In this document: piece by piece, positions 7,577-18,031 of the stretch
Layout: each line of letters opens with the position of its first letter
Numbering within the stretch: position 1 is the first letter of the stretch
DNA from: Altererythrobacter sp. CAU 1644
Lineage (GTDB): Bacteria > Pseudomonadota > Alphaproteobacteria > Sphingomonadales > Sphingomonadaceae
Length of the DNA: 64,000 nucleotides
NCBI RefSeq assembly: GCF_029623755.1
Contig: NZ_CP121106.1
Location: 1,747,001 to 1,811,000, forward strand
Direction: 5' to 3'
Translations under genes and position numbers: made by a program
The notes under the pieces: model-generated
Databases searched by the model: none
Told to the model about the DNA's origin: nothing
What the model saw: the letters and a program-made list of their open reading frames with translations, nothing else

Positions 7577-8743
7577 TTACGGTCGGGTCTTGCGGTCCAG
7601 TTCGTCCAGTTTGCGTGCTGCCCATTCGCGGCCACCAAGGCCGAAGGCGAGCGCGCCAGCCACCGCGATGCCGGCGATGATGATCGTCAGCGCATTGGCC
7701 GGGATCATTCCGCCGATGCCGGTGAACTGCAGGCCCATGAAAACGAACAGGACGATGGTCGCCCATTTCACGATCATGGCTGCGGTTCCTTCCCCGCTCT
7801 CACCGCCGATCAGGCGCGCGAGCAGGTTGGCAATCAGGAAGCCGAAGGCGATCACCACTGCGCCGAATATCACCCGGCCGCCAAGTTCGAGCAGCTGGTC
7901 GAGGATCCGGGTCAGTTCAGGAAAGCCCAGCAGCCTCGTCGCGGCAATGGCGAAAAACAGCACGATGGCGACCTGCACCACGCGGGCAATGATGCCCGAA
8001 GCTGTCGTTCCTTCGGAAACCAGCCCGCTTTCGGCAAGGGCCCTGTCGACGCCCAGCCCGGGCAGGATTTCCTTGATGATCTGCACCGCGAACTTGCTGA
8101 TGAGATAGCCGATGCCGAGCAGGATCGCCGCGGCGATAATGTTCGGAATGGCGTTGAATATCATCCGCAGCATGTCGCTGGCCGGTTCGGAAATCGACTC
8201 GATCCCCAGCTGCTCCAGCGCGGCAATGGCGACCGGTATAGCGATCAGGACATAGACGATCGTGCCGATGGTCTTGCTGATGGCGCTGTTTCCGGTGACG
8301 TTGTCGACGCCGCCGCGATTGGCCCATTTGTCGAAATCGACCGTTTCCAGCGCGGTCACCACGATATCGCGGACGATCCGCGCCACCATCATGCCGATGA
8401 AGAAAATCAGACCGGCCCACAGCAGGTTGGGCACGAACGAAACCACATTCTGCAGCAGGCTTTCGATCGGACCATCCACACCCCCGAGCTCGAGGATGTT
8501 GAGGACCACCAGCAGGCCGAACAGCCAGATCAGCAGCGAAACGATCTTGCCCAGCGACTCTCCCAGCGAAGTGCCGCTGCCCGTGCCGCGTTTGAAGAAA
8601 TCGACATTGTCGACCAGTTTGGCGAAGGCCCATTTTGCGGCCCGTGCCAGTGCCCAGGTGACCAGCAGCGCGACGAGTGCGAGGCCGATCTTCTCGGCCA
8701 GTTGCACAGCCACTTCCTGGTCGAAGCGGTATTTCCAATCCAT
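7577..8743 (-). CDS. CmpX-like conserved TM-helix (mechanosensitive-channel-related) protein
   Basis: A 388-residue integral membrane protein with repeated pairs of hydrophobic helices, each followed by an amphipathic FDKWANR/FFKRGTG-like segment, and a glycine-rich ending (AGALAFGLGGREWAARKLDEL). This is the TM_helix repeat architecture (PF05552) related to MscS pore helices, but without the beta domain of true MscS channels. The start ATG is at 8743. It is monocistronic. A role in osmotic or envelope homeostasis is only suggested by the family. Confidence 0.7.
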   Translation of the reverse strand: MDWKYRFDQEVAVQLAEKIGLALVALLVTWALARAAKWAFAKLVDNVDFFKRGTGSGTSLGESLGKIVSLLIWLFGLLVVLNILELGGVDGPIESLLQNVVSFVPNLLWAGLIFFIGMMVARIVRDIVVTALETVDFDKWANRGGVDNVTGNSAISKTIGTIVYVLIAIPVAIAALEQLGIESISEPASDMLRMIFNAIPNIIAAAILLGIGYLISKFAVQIIKEILPGLGVDRALAESGLVSEGTTASGIIARVVQVAIVLFFAIAATRLLGFPELTRILDQLLELGGRVIFGAVVIAFGFLIANLLARLIGGESGEGTAAMIVKWATIVLFVFMGLQFTGIGGMIPANALTIIIAGIAVAGALAFGLGGREWAARKLDELDRKTRP

Positions 8744-8871
8744 TGGCTCTCTCCCCCAATGAGTGAGGCGGCGAGCCTACCATGACGCTACGGAACGCGG
8801 AAATTATCCCACCGGATCAGTGGATAACTTTGATCGCGCAACCAGCCTCGAGATGCCCTCAGGTCGGGAAA

Positions 8872-9336
8872 TCACAGATCGATCGACATGAACATGCTGA
8901 ATACGTCCGACACATAGTCGCCAAACGGGCCGCATTCGCGAAAGCCATGTTTGGCATAGAGACGGGCGGCGGGCTGGAACGGCTCCGGACGGCCGGTCTC
9001 AAGCCCCAGCCAGCGATAGCCGCGTCGCCTTGCTTCCTCGATCAGGTGGAGCAGGATGGCTTCTCCTGCGCCCTTGCCGCGATAGCCAGGGGCAGCCCGC
9101 ATCGATTTGAGCTCGCCGCGTTCGGCATCGAGTTCCTTCAACGCGCCGACTGCTGCCAGGCTTGTGCCGTCCCACGCGGCGAAAAAGGTCACGCCCGGCT
9201 CGGCCAGCTTTTCCGGTGGCAGCGCATGGACGGATTCGGGCGGGGACCACTGGTACATCTCGTCCAGGTGCAGGCGTAGTAGGTCCAGGATGGCGGGATC
9301 GGTCAGATCGCCGGTCTCCACGCGATAGGCGATCAC
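8872..9336 (-). CDS. GNAT-family N-acetyltransferase
   Basis: A 154-residue GNAT domain. The acetyl-CoA loop is seen as RAAPGYRGKGAGEAIL, preceded by the beta-4 strand GELKSMRA and followed by LETG and YAKHGFREC, the usual end of the fold. It starts with GTG at 9336, overlapping the stop of the RDD gene in a GTGA junction, so it is the last gene of the operon. Similar acetyltransferases act on small amines or protein N-termini; the substrate here is unknown. Confidence 0.8.
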   Translation of the reverse strand: MIAYRVETGDLTDPAILDLLRLHLDEMYQWSPPESVHALPPEKLAEPGVTFFAAWDGTSLAAVGALKELDAERGELKSMRAAPGYRGKGAGEAILLHLIEEARRRGYRWLGLETGRPEPFQPAARLYAKHGFRECGPFGDYVSDVFSMFMSIDL

Positions 9337-10250
9337 GAGAACTTGTCCCGCTTGCGCTTGCCGAAACGCATGTCGCCTTCCAGCCGCGCACGCAGTTGTG
9401 CGTAATAGGCCTCGAGGAAGGCGCGCTCGTCCCCCGCGCCGGGGTTCCAGCCGATCTTGCGGCAGATGGTGTCGTGCACAGCGACCAGCGCTTCCTGCTG
9501 GCCATCGCGCAGGACCCGCTCGAGCGTTTGCAATTCGTGCTCGCCATAGATCGACAGTTCCCGCTCACCGAATTCGTAACATACGCCGGTGAGGTCGCTG
9601 GATCCCGTCGCTCCGCCCTGGGTCGAAAGCGTGTCGGCGAGCTTGGCCCTCGGAGCCTCGACCACCCAGGTCCCCGCAATCACGTCGCCTGCCCGCATCG
9701 CGTCCTTGTTGAAGAAGGGGAAGGCCATGAACAGGAGGAACCAGGCGAGGCCTGCCAGACCGGCGCTGCCCGCCTCGCCGCTGGGTGCGACCAGCAGGAA
9801 AATGAGCGGCATGAACAGTTCGATATCGCGCAGCAGGTTACGCGCGATCACCGCCTCGGCCGTCAGCCGCCCACCGTCGCGGGTCGCGATCCGGATGCCG
9901 GTGATCCGCTTGCCCAGCGTTGCGCCGCGCGGCCCGAGTTCGAAGACCAGGAAATAGGCGTAGCGCGCGAGGAAAAGCACGATGATGTAGAGAATGACGA
10001 GGAATTCGCCTGCCCCCGTCACATCCTCCTCGACGCCCTCGACAAGCTCGTCCACCAGCCCGCCGAAGATCCAGATCATCAGCAGGTTGAAGACCATGAA
10101 ACCGAAGAAGAGGATTGTGAAATCGAGCATCAACGCGCCGATCCGCGCCCCGCGCGAGGCGACGGTGATCGGCACGGTCACCCCCTCGGGCGTCACCATC
10201 TCGCGGCGGCGCTTGTCGGTCACGACGCTTGTCATGACAGCGCCGCTCAT
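9333..10250 (-). CDS. RDD family membrane protein
   Basis: A 305-residue protein with an RDD domain in the first about 170 residues (ASRGARIGALMLDFTILFFGF, then LGKRITGIRIATRDGGRL) and hydrophobic segments at about 35-60, 85-110 and 140-165, followed by a soluble C-terminal half. RDD proteins are poorly understood; some act in ion transport. ATG 10250 overlaps the SpoIIM-like gene by four bases. Its place in the MoxR/DUF58 operon matches sphingomonad genomes and suggests envelope or stress physiology. Confidence 0.8.
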   Translation of the reverse strand: MSGAVMTSVVTDKRRREMVTPEGVTVPITVASRGARIGALMLDFTILFFGFMVFNLLMIWIFGGLVDELVEGVEEDVTGAGEFLVILYIIVLFLARYAYFLVFELGPRGATLGKRITGIRIATRDGGRLTAEAVIARNLLRDIELFMPLIFLLVAPSGEAGSAGLAGLAWFLLFMAFPFFNKDAMRAGDVIAGTWVVEAPRAKLADTLSTQGGATGSSDLTGVCYEFGERELSIYGEHELQTLERVLRDGQQEALVAVHDTICRKIGWNPGAGDERAFLEAYYAQLRARLEGDMRFGKRKRDKFS

Positions 10251-11311
10251 GCGTCACCCCCGCGTTCGACCGGGTGATAGACGAAGAAATAGACGAGCCA
10301 CAGCACCAGCATCGTGCCGCCTATCATGAAGCGATCTTCCATCCCGCCGATCAACTGGCGGGGAAAGGCCTCGAGCACTGCGGCAATCACCATCATGATG
10401 ACTACCCCGGTCATTACCATCGCCCCGCGCTTGCCGGCTTCCGATGCGGCGGTGAGGATCGTGCGATCGCCCGGAAATGCCATCGATCTTCCGATGTGAA
10501 GGCCCGCGGCACCCGCCAGCATGATGCCGAAGATCTCGGTCGTCCCATGGACCGACAACCAGGCTGCGAATTGCAGTTCGAGCCCCTGTCCCGCGAACAG
10601 CCACATCATGGCGCCCAGCACCGCCATGTTGTGGACCATCAGCAGCAGCGAAGGGATGCCGAAGGCAAAGCCGAGTGCGAAGGCCAGGATGGAGACGCCG
10701 GCATTGTTGCTGAACAGCGAGGCCGCGAAGGTCGACAGACCTGCTGCGTCCTCCTGTGTCGACAGCGATTCCATCAGTACTTCGCGGCTCGCCCCCGGCA
10801 CACGCGTGTCGGTAAACTGGGTCGGGACGAGGCGATAGTACCACTCCTGGTCCTGCGCCACGAGCAGCCACCCCACGATCGTTCCCGCCACCATCACGAA
10901 GGCCGCGATGCAGATGTCGAGCCAGATCTCGCGGACGGCGCGGCTCCATCCGCCGAGCAGGAAGCTGCGCAGCCATGCAAACAACCCCTGGCGCGGGCCG
11001 TAAACCTGGAACCAGGCGCGCTGAACCAGCGATTCGAGATAATCGAGCGTCGCGCGGTCGAGCGATGTTTCGCGCGCCACCGACAGGCTCGATGCCGCGG
11101 TGCGATAGAGCGTCGGCAGTTCGAGCAATTCCTGATCGCTCACCCGGCGCAGCGAGCCGCCTTCCATGCGGCGCAGGATGTCTTCCAACCGTCGCCAGTC
11201 GCCCTCGCGCTCGAGCCGGAAGCGGTCGGAGCGCAGCGCCGCGCTCTCGATATCCGGGGGCGGAGCAATCTCGCGCCTGCCGAACCAGCTGGAGATAACC
11301 GGGGCCTTCAT
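10247..11311 (-). CDS. SpoIIM (DUF95) family membrane protein
   Basis: A 354-residue protein with about 110 soluble N-terminal residues and then a membrane domain of five or more helices carrying the SpoIIM/DUF95 pattern (ILAFALGFAFGIPSLLLM, WLSVHGTTEIFGIMLAGAAG). I chose ATG 11311 because it overlaps the DUF58 stop in ATGA; the longer reading would intrude 66 bp into that gene. Homologues outside spore formers commonly sit beside MoxR and DUF58 genes, as here. The biochemical function is unknown. Confidence 0.8.
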   Translation of the reverse strand: MKAPVISSWFGRREIAPPPDIESAALRSDRFRLEREGDWRRLEDILRRMEGGSLRRVSDQELLELPTLYRTAASSLSVARETSLDRATLDYLESLVQRAWFQVYGPRQGLFAWLRSFLLGGWSRAVREIWLDICIAAFVMVAGTIVGWLLVAQDQEWYYRLVPTQFTDTRVPGASREVLMESLSTQEDAAGLSTFAASLFSNNAGVSILAFALGFAFGIPSLLLMVHNMAVLGAMMWLFAGQGLELQFAAWLSVHGTTEIFGIMLAGAAGLHIGRSMAFPGDRTILTAASEAGKRGAMVMTGVVIMMVIAAVLEAFPRQLIGGMEDRFMIGGTMLVLWLVYFFVYHPVERGGDA

Positions 11312-12651
11312 CCGATCGCCTCGCTGCGGCGGATCGCGAAATAGCGGTCGATCAGGCGATAGCCGATCTGATCCCACGGCGCTTCGATCACATCGACGCC
11401 GAGGCGGCGCATGCGCTGGAGCACGAGCGCGCGTTGCCGGGCGAGCGTGTCAGCCGTGACACTGCGCGCGAGCGTCGCCAGGTCGGCAGGCTCCGCGGCG
11501 GTAAATTCCTCGACCTCCGTATCGGCAATGGTGACGAACAGGACGAGGTGCTTGTCGACCAGCCGACCGACGCTTTCGACCATCAGTTCGGCGGCCGTAG
11601 GGTCGGCAAAGTCGGAGAACAGCACAATCAGCGAGCGGCGCTTGAGCCGCGCCGTGAGAGTTGCCAGCGCGAATGTGAAATTGGGTTCGGCCGAATGGTA
11701 ATCGAGCCCCGCGGCGGCGCTCTGCAACCGGTGAAACGCGCGGGCATCGTTGATGAACGGAGTCACGACCTCGGGCCGCTGAGCGAAGCCGAACAGCGAC
11801 ACCCGGTCGCCGCTCTTGAGCGCGACATAGGCACAGGTGAGGGCTGCTGAAACCGCCCGGTCGATGCGCGGCAGGCCGTCGACCGGCTCGCACATGGCCT
11901 GGCCGCAGTCGAAGGCGAAGACGATCTGGTTGTTGCGCTCGCTCTCGTTCTCGCGGGCGTAGAGTCGCGTGTGGCGGGCACTCGCCTTCCAGTCGATCCG
12001 GCGGCGGTCCATCCCCGGCTCATATTCGCTCAGCGCCTCGAACTGGGTGCCTTCGCCGCGAATGCGCCGCGCGATGAGGCCGAATTGCGCGTCGCGCAGG
12101 AAGGTCTGCAATTCGCTCGACCGCACCGGCGAAAGGTCGGGCCAGATTCGGATCTCTTCGGTCTGCTCGCGCTCGACCTGCCTCGCGCCAAGCCCGAGCG
12201 GGCCGGTCCAGCGTAGCCAGGCGTGGGTAATTGCGGCGGTGCCGCGTCTAGTGGGCTGGGCGTGATGGATGCCGCGATAGCCTTGCGCCTCTGGATCGGC
12301 GCGCAAGGTAAATTCTGCTCGCCCGCCCTGGTCCAGCCGCGGATCGAATTCGAGTGCGCCATCGATTCGGGTCGGGACGCCCGAAGCGAACTGGCAACGC
12401 AGGGTCAGTGGAGTCGGTTCGCCGACCTCGGTGTCGGCAGGTGCGGCAAGCTCCCACACCGCGAGCTTGCCCGCCAGCAACCCGTCGAGCACCACCACGA
12501 GCAGCAATGCCAGCGCGGCGGCTGGCGCGACGATCCAGGCCTGCGGCGCGCTCGCTGCAATTACCAGCGCGATCGGCGCCGCGGCTGCGGCGATCCATGC
12601 AGTACGCTGGGTCGGGACAACCGGCAGGGCAGGGAGGCGCGGAAGTCGCAT
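11308..12651 (-). CDS. DUF58 domain protein (vWA-like, MoxR partner)
   Basis: A 447-residue protein with two N-terminal membrane helices (about 15-60), an Ig-like central part and a DUF58/vWA-like domain with the hallmark YEPGMDRRRIDWKASARHTR at about 210-230 and a MIDAS-like region (FAFDCGQAM). DUF58 proteins are the usual clients or partners of MoxR AAA ATPases and are thought to help assemble metal-containing or envelope complexes. It follows the MoxR gene with a 4-bp gap. The start ATG is at 12651. Confidence 0.85.
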   Translation of the reverse strand: MRLPRLPALPVVPTQRTAWIAAAAAPIALVIAASAPQAWIVAPAAALALLLVVVLDGLLAGKLAVWELAAPADTEVGEPTPLTLRCQFASGVPTRIDGALEFDPRLDQGGRAEFTLRADPEAQGYRGIHHAQPTRRGTAAITHAWLRWTGPLGLGARQVEREQTEEIRIWPDLSPVRSSELQTFLRDAQFGLIARRIRGEGTQFEALSEYEPGMDRRRIDWKASARHTRLYARENESERNNQIVFAFDCGQAMCEPVDGLPRIDRAVSAALTCAYVALKSGDRVSLFGFAQRPEVVTPFINDARAFHRLQSAAAGLDYHSAEPNFTFALATLTARLKRRSLIVLFSDFADPTAAELMVESVGRLVDKHLVLFVTIADTEVEEFTAAEPADLATLARSVTADTLARQRALVLQRMRRLGVDVIEAPWDQIGYRLIDRYFAIRRSEAIG

Positions 12652-12655
12652 GTGG

Positions 12656-13626
<971 letters not shown>

Positions 13627-13630
<4 letters not shown>

Positions 13631-14898
13631 TGGATCAGTTTCCTCTCAAGCTCGTGAAGCGCCTCGGCGGCGCGCAGGATTTCGGATGGGCGGCGGGCCT
13701 TACGGAGCGCGGCCGCCCGATTGGTAAAGGGCTCGTCCTGGGGCAGGCGATGGGCCAGCGCCTGGTCGATCATGCCGTGGTCGGGCTTGACCAGCCCCAG
13801 CCTCGCCTGCAGCCGCCGCGCCATCAGTGCAACGTAGGGCGTAGTCAGCAGCCCGAACCGCCTGCCGCGCAGGATCAAGCCGGCACCATTGGCGATCAGA
13901 CGCTGCTTGCCGAAAGCGATCGCCGGGCCTTCCGCTCGCGCCGGCCCGAACCGCATGAAGGCGCGCCAGGCGATCACCAGCAAGGCAAGGATCATGCACA
14001 GGGTCGCGGCCAGGAATGGCGGAGTGAAGGCGAGGGTCAGCAGGTTGGCTTCGCCACCGAAACCGTTGAGCGTCAGGTCGAAAGTGACGCTCTTGTTATC
14101 CTGATGGCGGACATAGTCGATGATCGCGGTCGCCAGTTGCGCATTGGCCGCCTCGGCCAGTCCGTAATTGTTCAACAGGTCCGGTTCGACCACGAAGAGC
14201 GCCCAATGCGCATTCTCGTAATAGTCGCTTCCTTCTTCGCCGAGGACGCTCAGTGCGAGCACGTGTCCGGCCGCATCGCTGACGAGCGGCTCGTGCACGT
14301 TCGAGCTCTCGGCATAGACCAACGAGCCGCTCGGGAGCTTGCCGCGTAAGCCCATGCCTTCCCATTGCCGGCCGTCGCCTGCCTCGAGCGTTTCGCCCGT
14401 AGAGGTGAAGCCGTAAGGCGAGGGAAGATCCTTCGTCCAGTCGCCTGCTTGCGCTCCATTGAGCCGGACCCAGCCGTCCTTGATCTCGACGTCCATCTGC
14501 TCGCGCACCTTCTTGGGCAGCCGCTTGGGGATCTGCGAGGCGTACCATTTCGGCAGGATCACGATGGTGGGGCCGTAATCCTCGCGTTTCTCGAGCAATT
14601 CGGCGAGTTCTTCGGCATCGAAATAGCTGGGCGGGGTCAGTACGAGGAGGCCGTAGGTATCGAGCCCCGAAGGGGAGCGCGAGACATTGACGTCGTAGCC
14701 CTCGAGTTCGAGCAGCTTGGCGAAACCGGAAAACCCGTTGAGCCCGTTCGAGGCAGCATGCGCGCGGCCATCGTTGCCGCCCTTGCCGGTGTCGCCCGCA
14801 CCGATGAAATAGAGCATCGCGATAAAGGCGATTGCTCCGAACAGCACCAGGCCCAACACGGTGCGAATGCTGAAGGGCGAGGAGCGACGCGCGTTCAT
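13627..14898 (-). CDS. DUF4350 domain protein
   Basis: A 423-residue protein: N-terminal membrane helix (TVLGLVLFGAIAFIAMLYFIG), a GATase-like DUF4350 domain (about 45-240, with NGLNGFSGFAKLLELEGYDV), a second helix near 285 (LAATLCMILALLVIAWRAF) and a cytoplasmic tail of about 110 residues. The topology places the large domain outside the cytoplasm. It sits between DUF4129 and MoxR genes with overlaps on both sides, a standard arrangement. The function is unknown beyond the operon. Confidence 0.8.
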
Positions 14899-15593
14899 CC
14901 GCGCACCCGGTCAAGCTGGCGGTGGCCGATCTTCGCGAGCGCAAAGTCGGCATAGGCGGCCCGCGCCGCTTCCCAATCCGACCGTTCGAGGCGGCGCAGG
15001 GCAAAGAGGCTGCGCTCGACCCGTGCGGCGATTACCCCGAACGCGCTGCGCGCGGCCTCGGGAAGAGGTTCGAGCGTGGCCAGTTCGCGCGCCGTGCTCG
15101 ATGGTTCGACCCAGTCGGGCCGTGCGCTGGCGATCTGCCCGACGCTGCGCTTGAGCAGAAGGTGCGTCGCCTCGTCGAAGCGGCCCTCGGCAGCGAGCCG
15201 GTCGGCGTCCTCGAGCAGGGTGAGGCTTTCCTGCTGGTCCGGGCGCCATTCCTCGATCTCATCCTCGCTCTCGCCGTTTCGCGACAGCCCCAGGGTGGGG
15301 CCGAAAGTGCGGTAGAGCATGTAGAGTATGAGCGCGACCGCGAGCGCCAGCAGCATCCATTGGAGTACTGGCCAACTGCGCGCGATGAACCCGCCAAGCG
15401 GCCCGATGACTTCGCCCAGCCATTCGAGGAACTTCTGGAACCAGCCGGGCGGTTCGGGCGGAACCTCGGGAATATTGACCGGCTCGAACTGGATATCCTC
15501 GTCGGCCCGCAGCTTGCGCCAAGCGGACGACCCTTCGGCCCCCGAAGTGGCCGCGGTCTCCCCCGCTGTCGCAATCGCCGATCCCGTCGTCAT
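14895..15593 (-). CDS. DUF4129 domain protein, first gene of the MoxR operon
   Basis: A 232-residue protein with a Thr/Ala-rich start, a membrane helix at about 78-98 (WMLLALAVALILYMLYRTF) and the C-terminal DUF4129 helical domain, whose sequence EGRFDEATHLLLKRSVGQI is characteristic. ATG 15593 begins the run of seven tightly packed leftward genes (DUF4129, DUF4350, MoxR, DUF58, SpoIIM-like, RDD, GNAT). The promoter probably lies in the 50 bp after the pheA stop or further upstream. Confidence 0.75.
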   Translation of the reverse strand: MTTGSAIATAGETAATSGAEGSSAWRKLRADEDIQFEPVNIPEVPPEPPGWFQKFLEWLGEVIGPLGGFIARSWPVLQWMLLALAVALILYMLYRTFGPTLGLSRNGESEDEIEEWRPDQQESLTLLEDADRLAAEGRFDEATHLLLKRSVGQIASARPDWVEPSSTARELATLEPLPEAARSAFGVIAARVERSLFALRRLERSDWEAARAAYADFALAKIGHRQLDRVRG

Positions 15594-15644
15594 TCGGCGC
15601 TGGTGGTGGCATGCAAGCGCTGCGTGTGCAACAGCGCCGCGCGC

Positions 15645-16553
15645 TCAATCAACCGCTTGGTCGCCGCGTTTGCGGCCCTGGCGATAAGTGCCGAGCAAGC
15701 GCAATTCCTTGCTGTGGAAGGCAAGTTCTTCGAGCGCACGATCGACCCGCGGGTCGCCCGGGGCACCGATGATGTCGGCATAGAACATGGTTGCCGCAAA
15801 ACTGGCGCCCTTCTGGTAGCTTTCGAGCTTGGTCATGTTGACGCCGTTCGTCGCGAACCCGCCCATGGCCTTGTAGAGTGCCGCCGGGATGTTCTTCACC
15901 TCGAAGATGAAAGTCGTGATGGTGCTCTCGCCGTCGAAGGATGCGGGATCGTTGGCGTCCCTGGCCAGGATCACGAAACGGGTCATGTTGTCGGGCGAAT
16001 CCTGCACATGCTCTTCGACGATCTTGAGACCGTAGAGTTCGGCCGCAATCGGGGGCGAGATCGCGGCGAGCGCCGGATCGCCCTTCTCCGCGACATAGGC
16101 GGCGGCGCCCGCCGTATCGGCATAACTCATCGGCACGATGCCCCGCTCGCGCAGGAAGTGTCGCGACTGGCCGAGCGCCTGCGGATGGCTGTAGGCGGCC
16201 TCGAACGGCCCGTCGCCCAGCCCCATCAATGCATGGTCGATCGGCATGAAATGCTCGCCGACGATCGACAGCCCGCTTTCGGGCAGCAGGAAGTGGATGT
16301 CGGCCACGCGCCCGTGCTGCGAATTCTCGATTGGGATGATCGCGCTCCCCGCCTTGCCGGTCTTCACCGCCTCGAGCGCGTCGGCGAAGCTGAAACAGGG
16401 CAGGGGCAGGCAGTCGGGGCAGGCCTCCATTGCAGCGCGGTGCGAGTTGGCACCGGGCGAGCCCTGGAACGCGATCGCGCGGGCGGGTTCGGCGGCGGCC
16501 GATTCGCGCATGGTCTCGACCATTGCTTCGGCAGGGGCGGGAAAGCTGTGCAT
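15645..16553 (-). CDS. pheA: Prephenate dehydratase
   Basis: A 302-residue monofunctional prephenate dehydratase, converting prephenate to phenylpyruvate in phenylalanine synthesis. The catalytic domain spans about 25-205 (IAFQGSPGANSHRA at the start, VIPIENSQHGRVADIHFLL, a TDT-like loop modified to SYADTAGAA) and is followed by a C-terminal ACT domain (about 215-290) for phenylalanine feedback, with the ESRP-like motif reading TKLESYQKG. Length is typical. I chose ATG 16553; a TTG 57 bases upstream is a less likely start. No chorismate mutase domain is fused. Confidence 0.88.
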   Translation of the reverse strand: MHSFPAPAEAMVETMRESAAAEPARAIAFQGSPGANSHRAAMEACPDCLPLPCFSFADALEAVKTGKAGSAIIPIENSQHGRVADIHFLLPESGLSIVGEHFMPIDHALMGLGDGPFEAAYSHPQALGQSRHFLRERGIVPMSYADTAGAAAYVAEKGDPALAAISPPIAAELYGLKIVEEHVQDSPDNMTRFVILARDANDPASFDGESTITTFIFEVKNIPAALYKAMGGFATNGVNMTKLESYQKGASFAATMFYADIIGAPGDPRVDRALEELAFHSKELRLLGTYRQGRKRGDQAVD

Positions 16554-16702
16554 CAAGGCGCTGCTAGAGGCGCGCGAGGGAGGCCGCAAGCCCAGTTGCG
16601 TAGCTTGCAACGGATGATGCTACCATCGCCCTTGCACCTTGCGCCTCTCGCGACTAGAGCCTCGCGCAATTGCGCAACACAACTCGCGGACTACATCTGA
16701 CC

Positions 16703-17341
16703 ATGCAAGATCGCTTCAACACTATCGCCGGCTGGGTGCTGTTTTCCGGCATCGTCGCGCTGGGCGCCTCGATCCTCAGCGGGAAGTATTTCCATGCCGA
16801 TAGCCATGAAGGTCCGGAAACCCCGGGCTTCTTCATCGAGGGCGTCGAAGAAGGCGGTGGCGGCGATGCTGGCCCGGATCTCGGTACGCTGCTGGCGAGC
16901 GGCGACGCGGTCGCAGGCGAGAAGGTGTTTGCCAAGTGCACGGCTTGCCACACCATCAACCAGGGTGGCGCCAATGGCATCGGTCCCAACCTGTTCGGGG
17001 TGATGGGCACTCCGATCGGTTCGCATGTTCCCGGTTTCGCCTATAGCTCGGCACTGGCCGACCACGGTGGCAACTGGTCGTGGGAGAACATGGACGAATG
17101 GCTGAAGAGCCCCAAGGGGTTCGCCAGCGGCACCAAGATGAGCTTCGCCGGTCTCGGCAAGGCGGAAGACCGCGCCAACCTGATGCTCTACATGGAAACC
17201 ATGGGCGGTGCCCCGGCCAAGCCTGAACCGGCTGCGGTTGAAGAACCCGCCGCCGAAGGCGAGCCGGTCGATGCCGAAGCCAGCGCCGAAGCGCAGCTGG
17301 AAGTCCAGGAAGAGGCGGAAGCCGCAGCCGAGGCCGAATAA
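16703..17341 (+). CDS. Membrane-anchored class I cytochrome c (CycM-like)
   Basis: A 212-residue protein with an uncleaved N-terminal membrane anchor (TIAGWVLFSGIVALGASIL), a Gly/Glu-rich linker and a cytochrome c domain with heme motif CTACH at about 77-81, a GPNLFGVMG loop and the axial methionine in TKMSFAGL. The C-terminal 45 residues are almost entirely Ala, Glu, Pro and Val, an acidic tail that could bind basic partners. It resembles membrane-bound cytochrome c552/CycM that passes electrons from bc1 to oxidase in alphaproteobacteria. The start is ATG 16703. Confidence 0.88.
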   Translation: MQDRFNTIAGWVLFSGIVALGASILSGKYFHADSHEGPETPGFFIEGVEEGGGGDAGPDLGTLLASGDAVAGEKVFAKCTACHTINQGGANGIGPNLFGVMGTPIGSHVPGFAYSSALADHGGNWSWENMDEWLKSPKGFASGTKMSFAGLGKAEDRANLMLYMETMGGAPAKPEPAAVEEPAAEGEPVDAEASAEAQLEVQEEAEAAAEAE

Positions 17342-17365
17342 GCCTGAGCAAATACCCAGGGGCAG

Positions 17366-18031
17366 TTAGTCCCGCCCCTTGAATTTCTGCGCAATCACGT
17401 ACCATTCGGAAGAGCCCTTGCGGCTCGCCGGTGGCTTGGCGTGTTTGACGCTGGCGAAGTTCTGCTTGAGCAGGGTCAGCAATTCCTGGTCGGTCCCGCC
17501 CGCCAGTACCTTGGCGACGAAGGCTCCGCCCTTCTCGAGATTCTCGATCGCAAACCACGCGGCCGCTTCGACCAGGCCCATGGTGCGAAGGTGATCGGTC
17601 TGCTTGTGGCCCACTGTGTTCGCCGCCATGTCCGAAATTACCAGATCGGGCGGGCCGTCGAGAGCTCCTTCGAGCGCCGCAGGCGCGGCATCGTCCATGA
17701 AATCCATCTCGAAGATCGTCACCCCTTCGATGGGATCGGTTGGCAGCAGGTCGATTCCCACGATCGCGGCCTTGGGCGCGACCTTGCGCACCACCTGGCT
17801 CCACCCGCCCGGGGCAATGCCGAGGTCGACCACCCGCCTGACGCCGCGGAGCAGGTCGAATTTCTCGTCGAGCTCGAGCAGCTTGTAGGCCGCGCGGCTG
17901 CGGTAGCCCTCGGCCTTGGCCTGCCTGACGTAGGGATCGTTGAGCTGCCGCTCGAGCCAGCGGGTCGAGGATGCGGTGCGCCGCTTGGCAGTCTTGACCC
18001 GCTTGTCCGGATTGCGCCCCGAGCGGCTCAC
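17366..18031 (-). CDS. rlmE: 23S rRNA (uridine-2'-O) methyltransferase RlmE/FtsJ
   Basis: A 221-residue FtsJ-type methyltransferase, which modifies 23S rRNA at U2552 (E. coli numbering) late in 50S assembly. RSRAAYKLLELDEKF and the SAM motif DLGIAPGGWSQVV are diagnostic; SDMAANTVGHKQTDHLR follows at the catalytic Asp, and FVAKVL carries the later catalytic lysine. The N-terminal 20 residues are basic. ATG 18031 overlaps the ppx/gppA stop in ATGA, so the two are co-transcribed. Confidence 0.92.
   Translation of the reverse strand: MSRSGRNPDKRVKTAKRRTASSTRWLERQLNDPYVRQAKAEGYRSRAAYKLLELDEKFDLLRGVRRVVDLGIAPGGWSQVVRKVAPKAAIVGIDLLPTDPIEGVTIFEMDFMDDAAPAALEGALDGPPDLVISDMAANTVGHKQTDHLRTMGLVEAAAWFAIENLEKGGAFVAKVLAGGTDQELLTLLKQNFASVKHAKPPASRKGSSEWYVIAQKFKGRD

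Noticed and set aside
9162..10277. 371-codon open frame opposite the RDD and GNAT genes
   Set aside because: Low-complexity Arg/Glu/His composition and complete overlap with well-supported genes on the other strand.
14922..16700. 592-codon open frame on the plus strand opposite DUF4129 and pheA
   Set aside because: It lies antisense to two clear family members, has no family motif, and is explained by GC-rich third codon positions.
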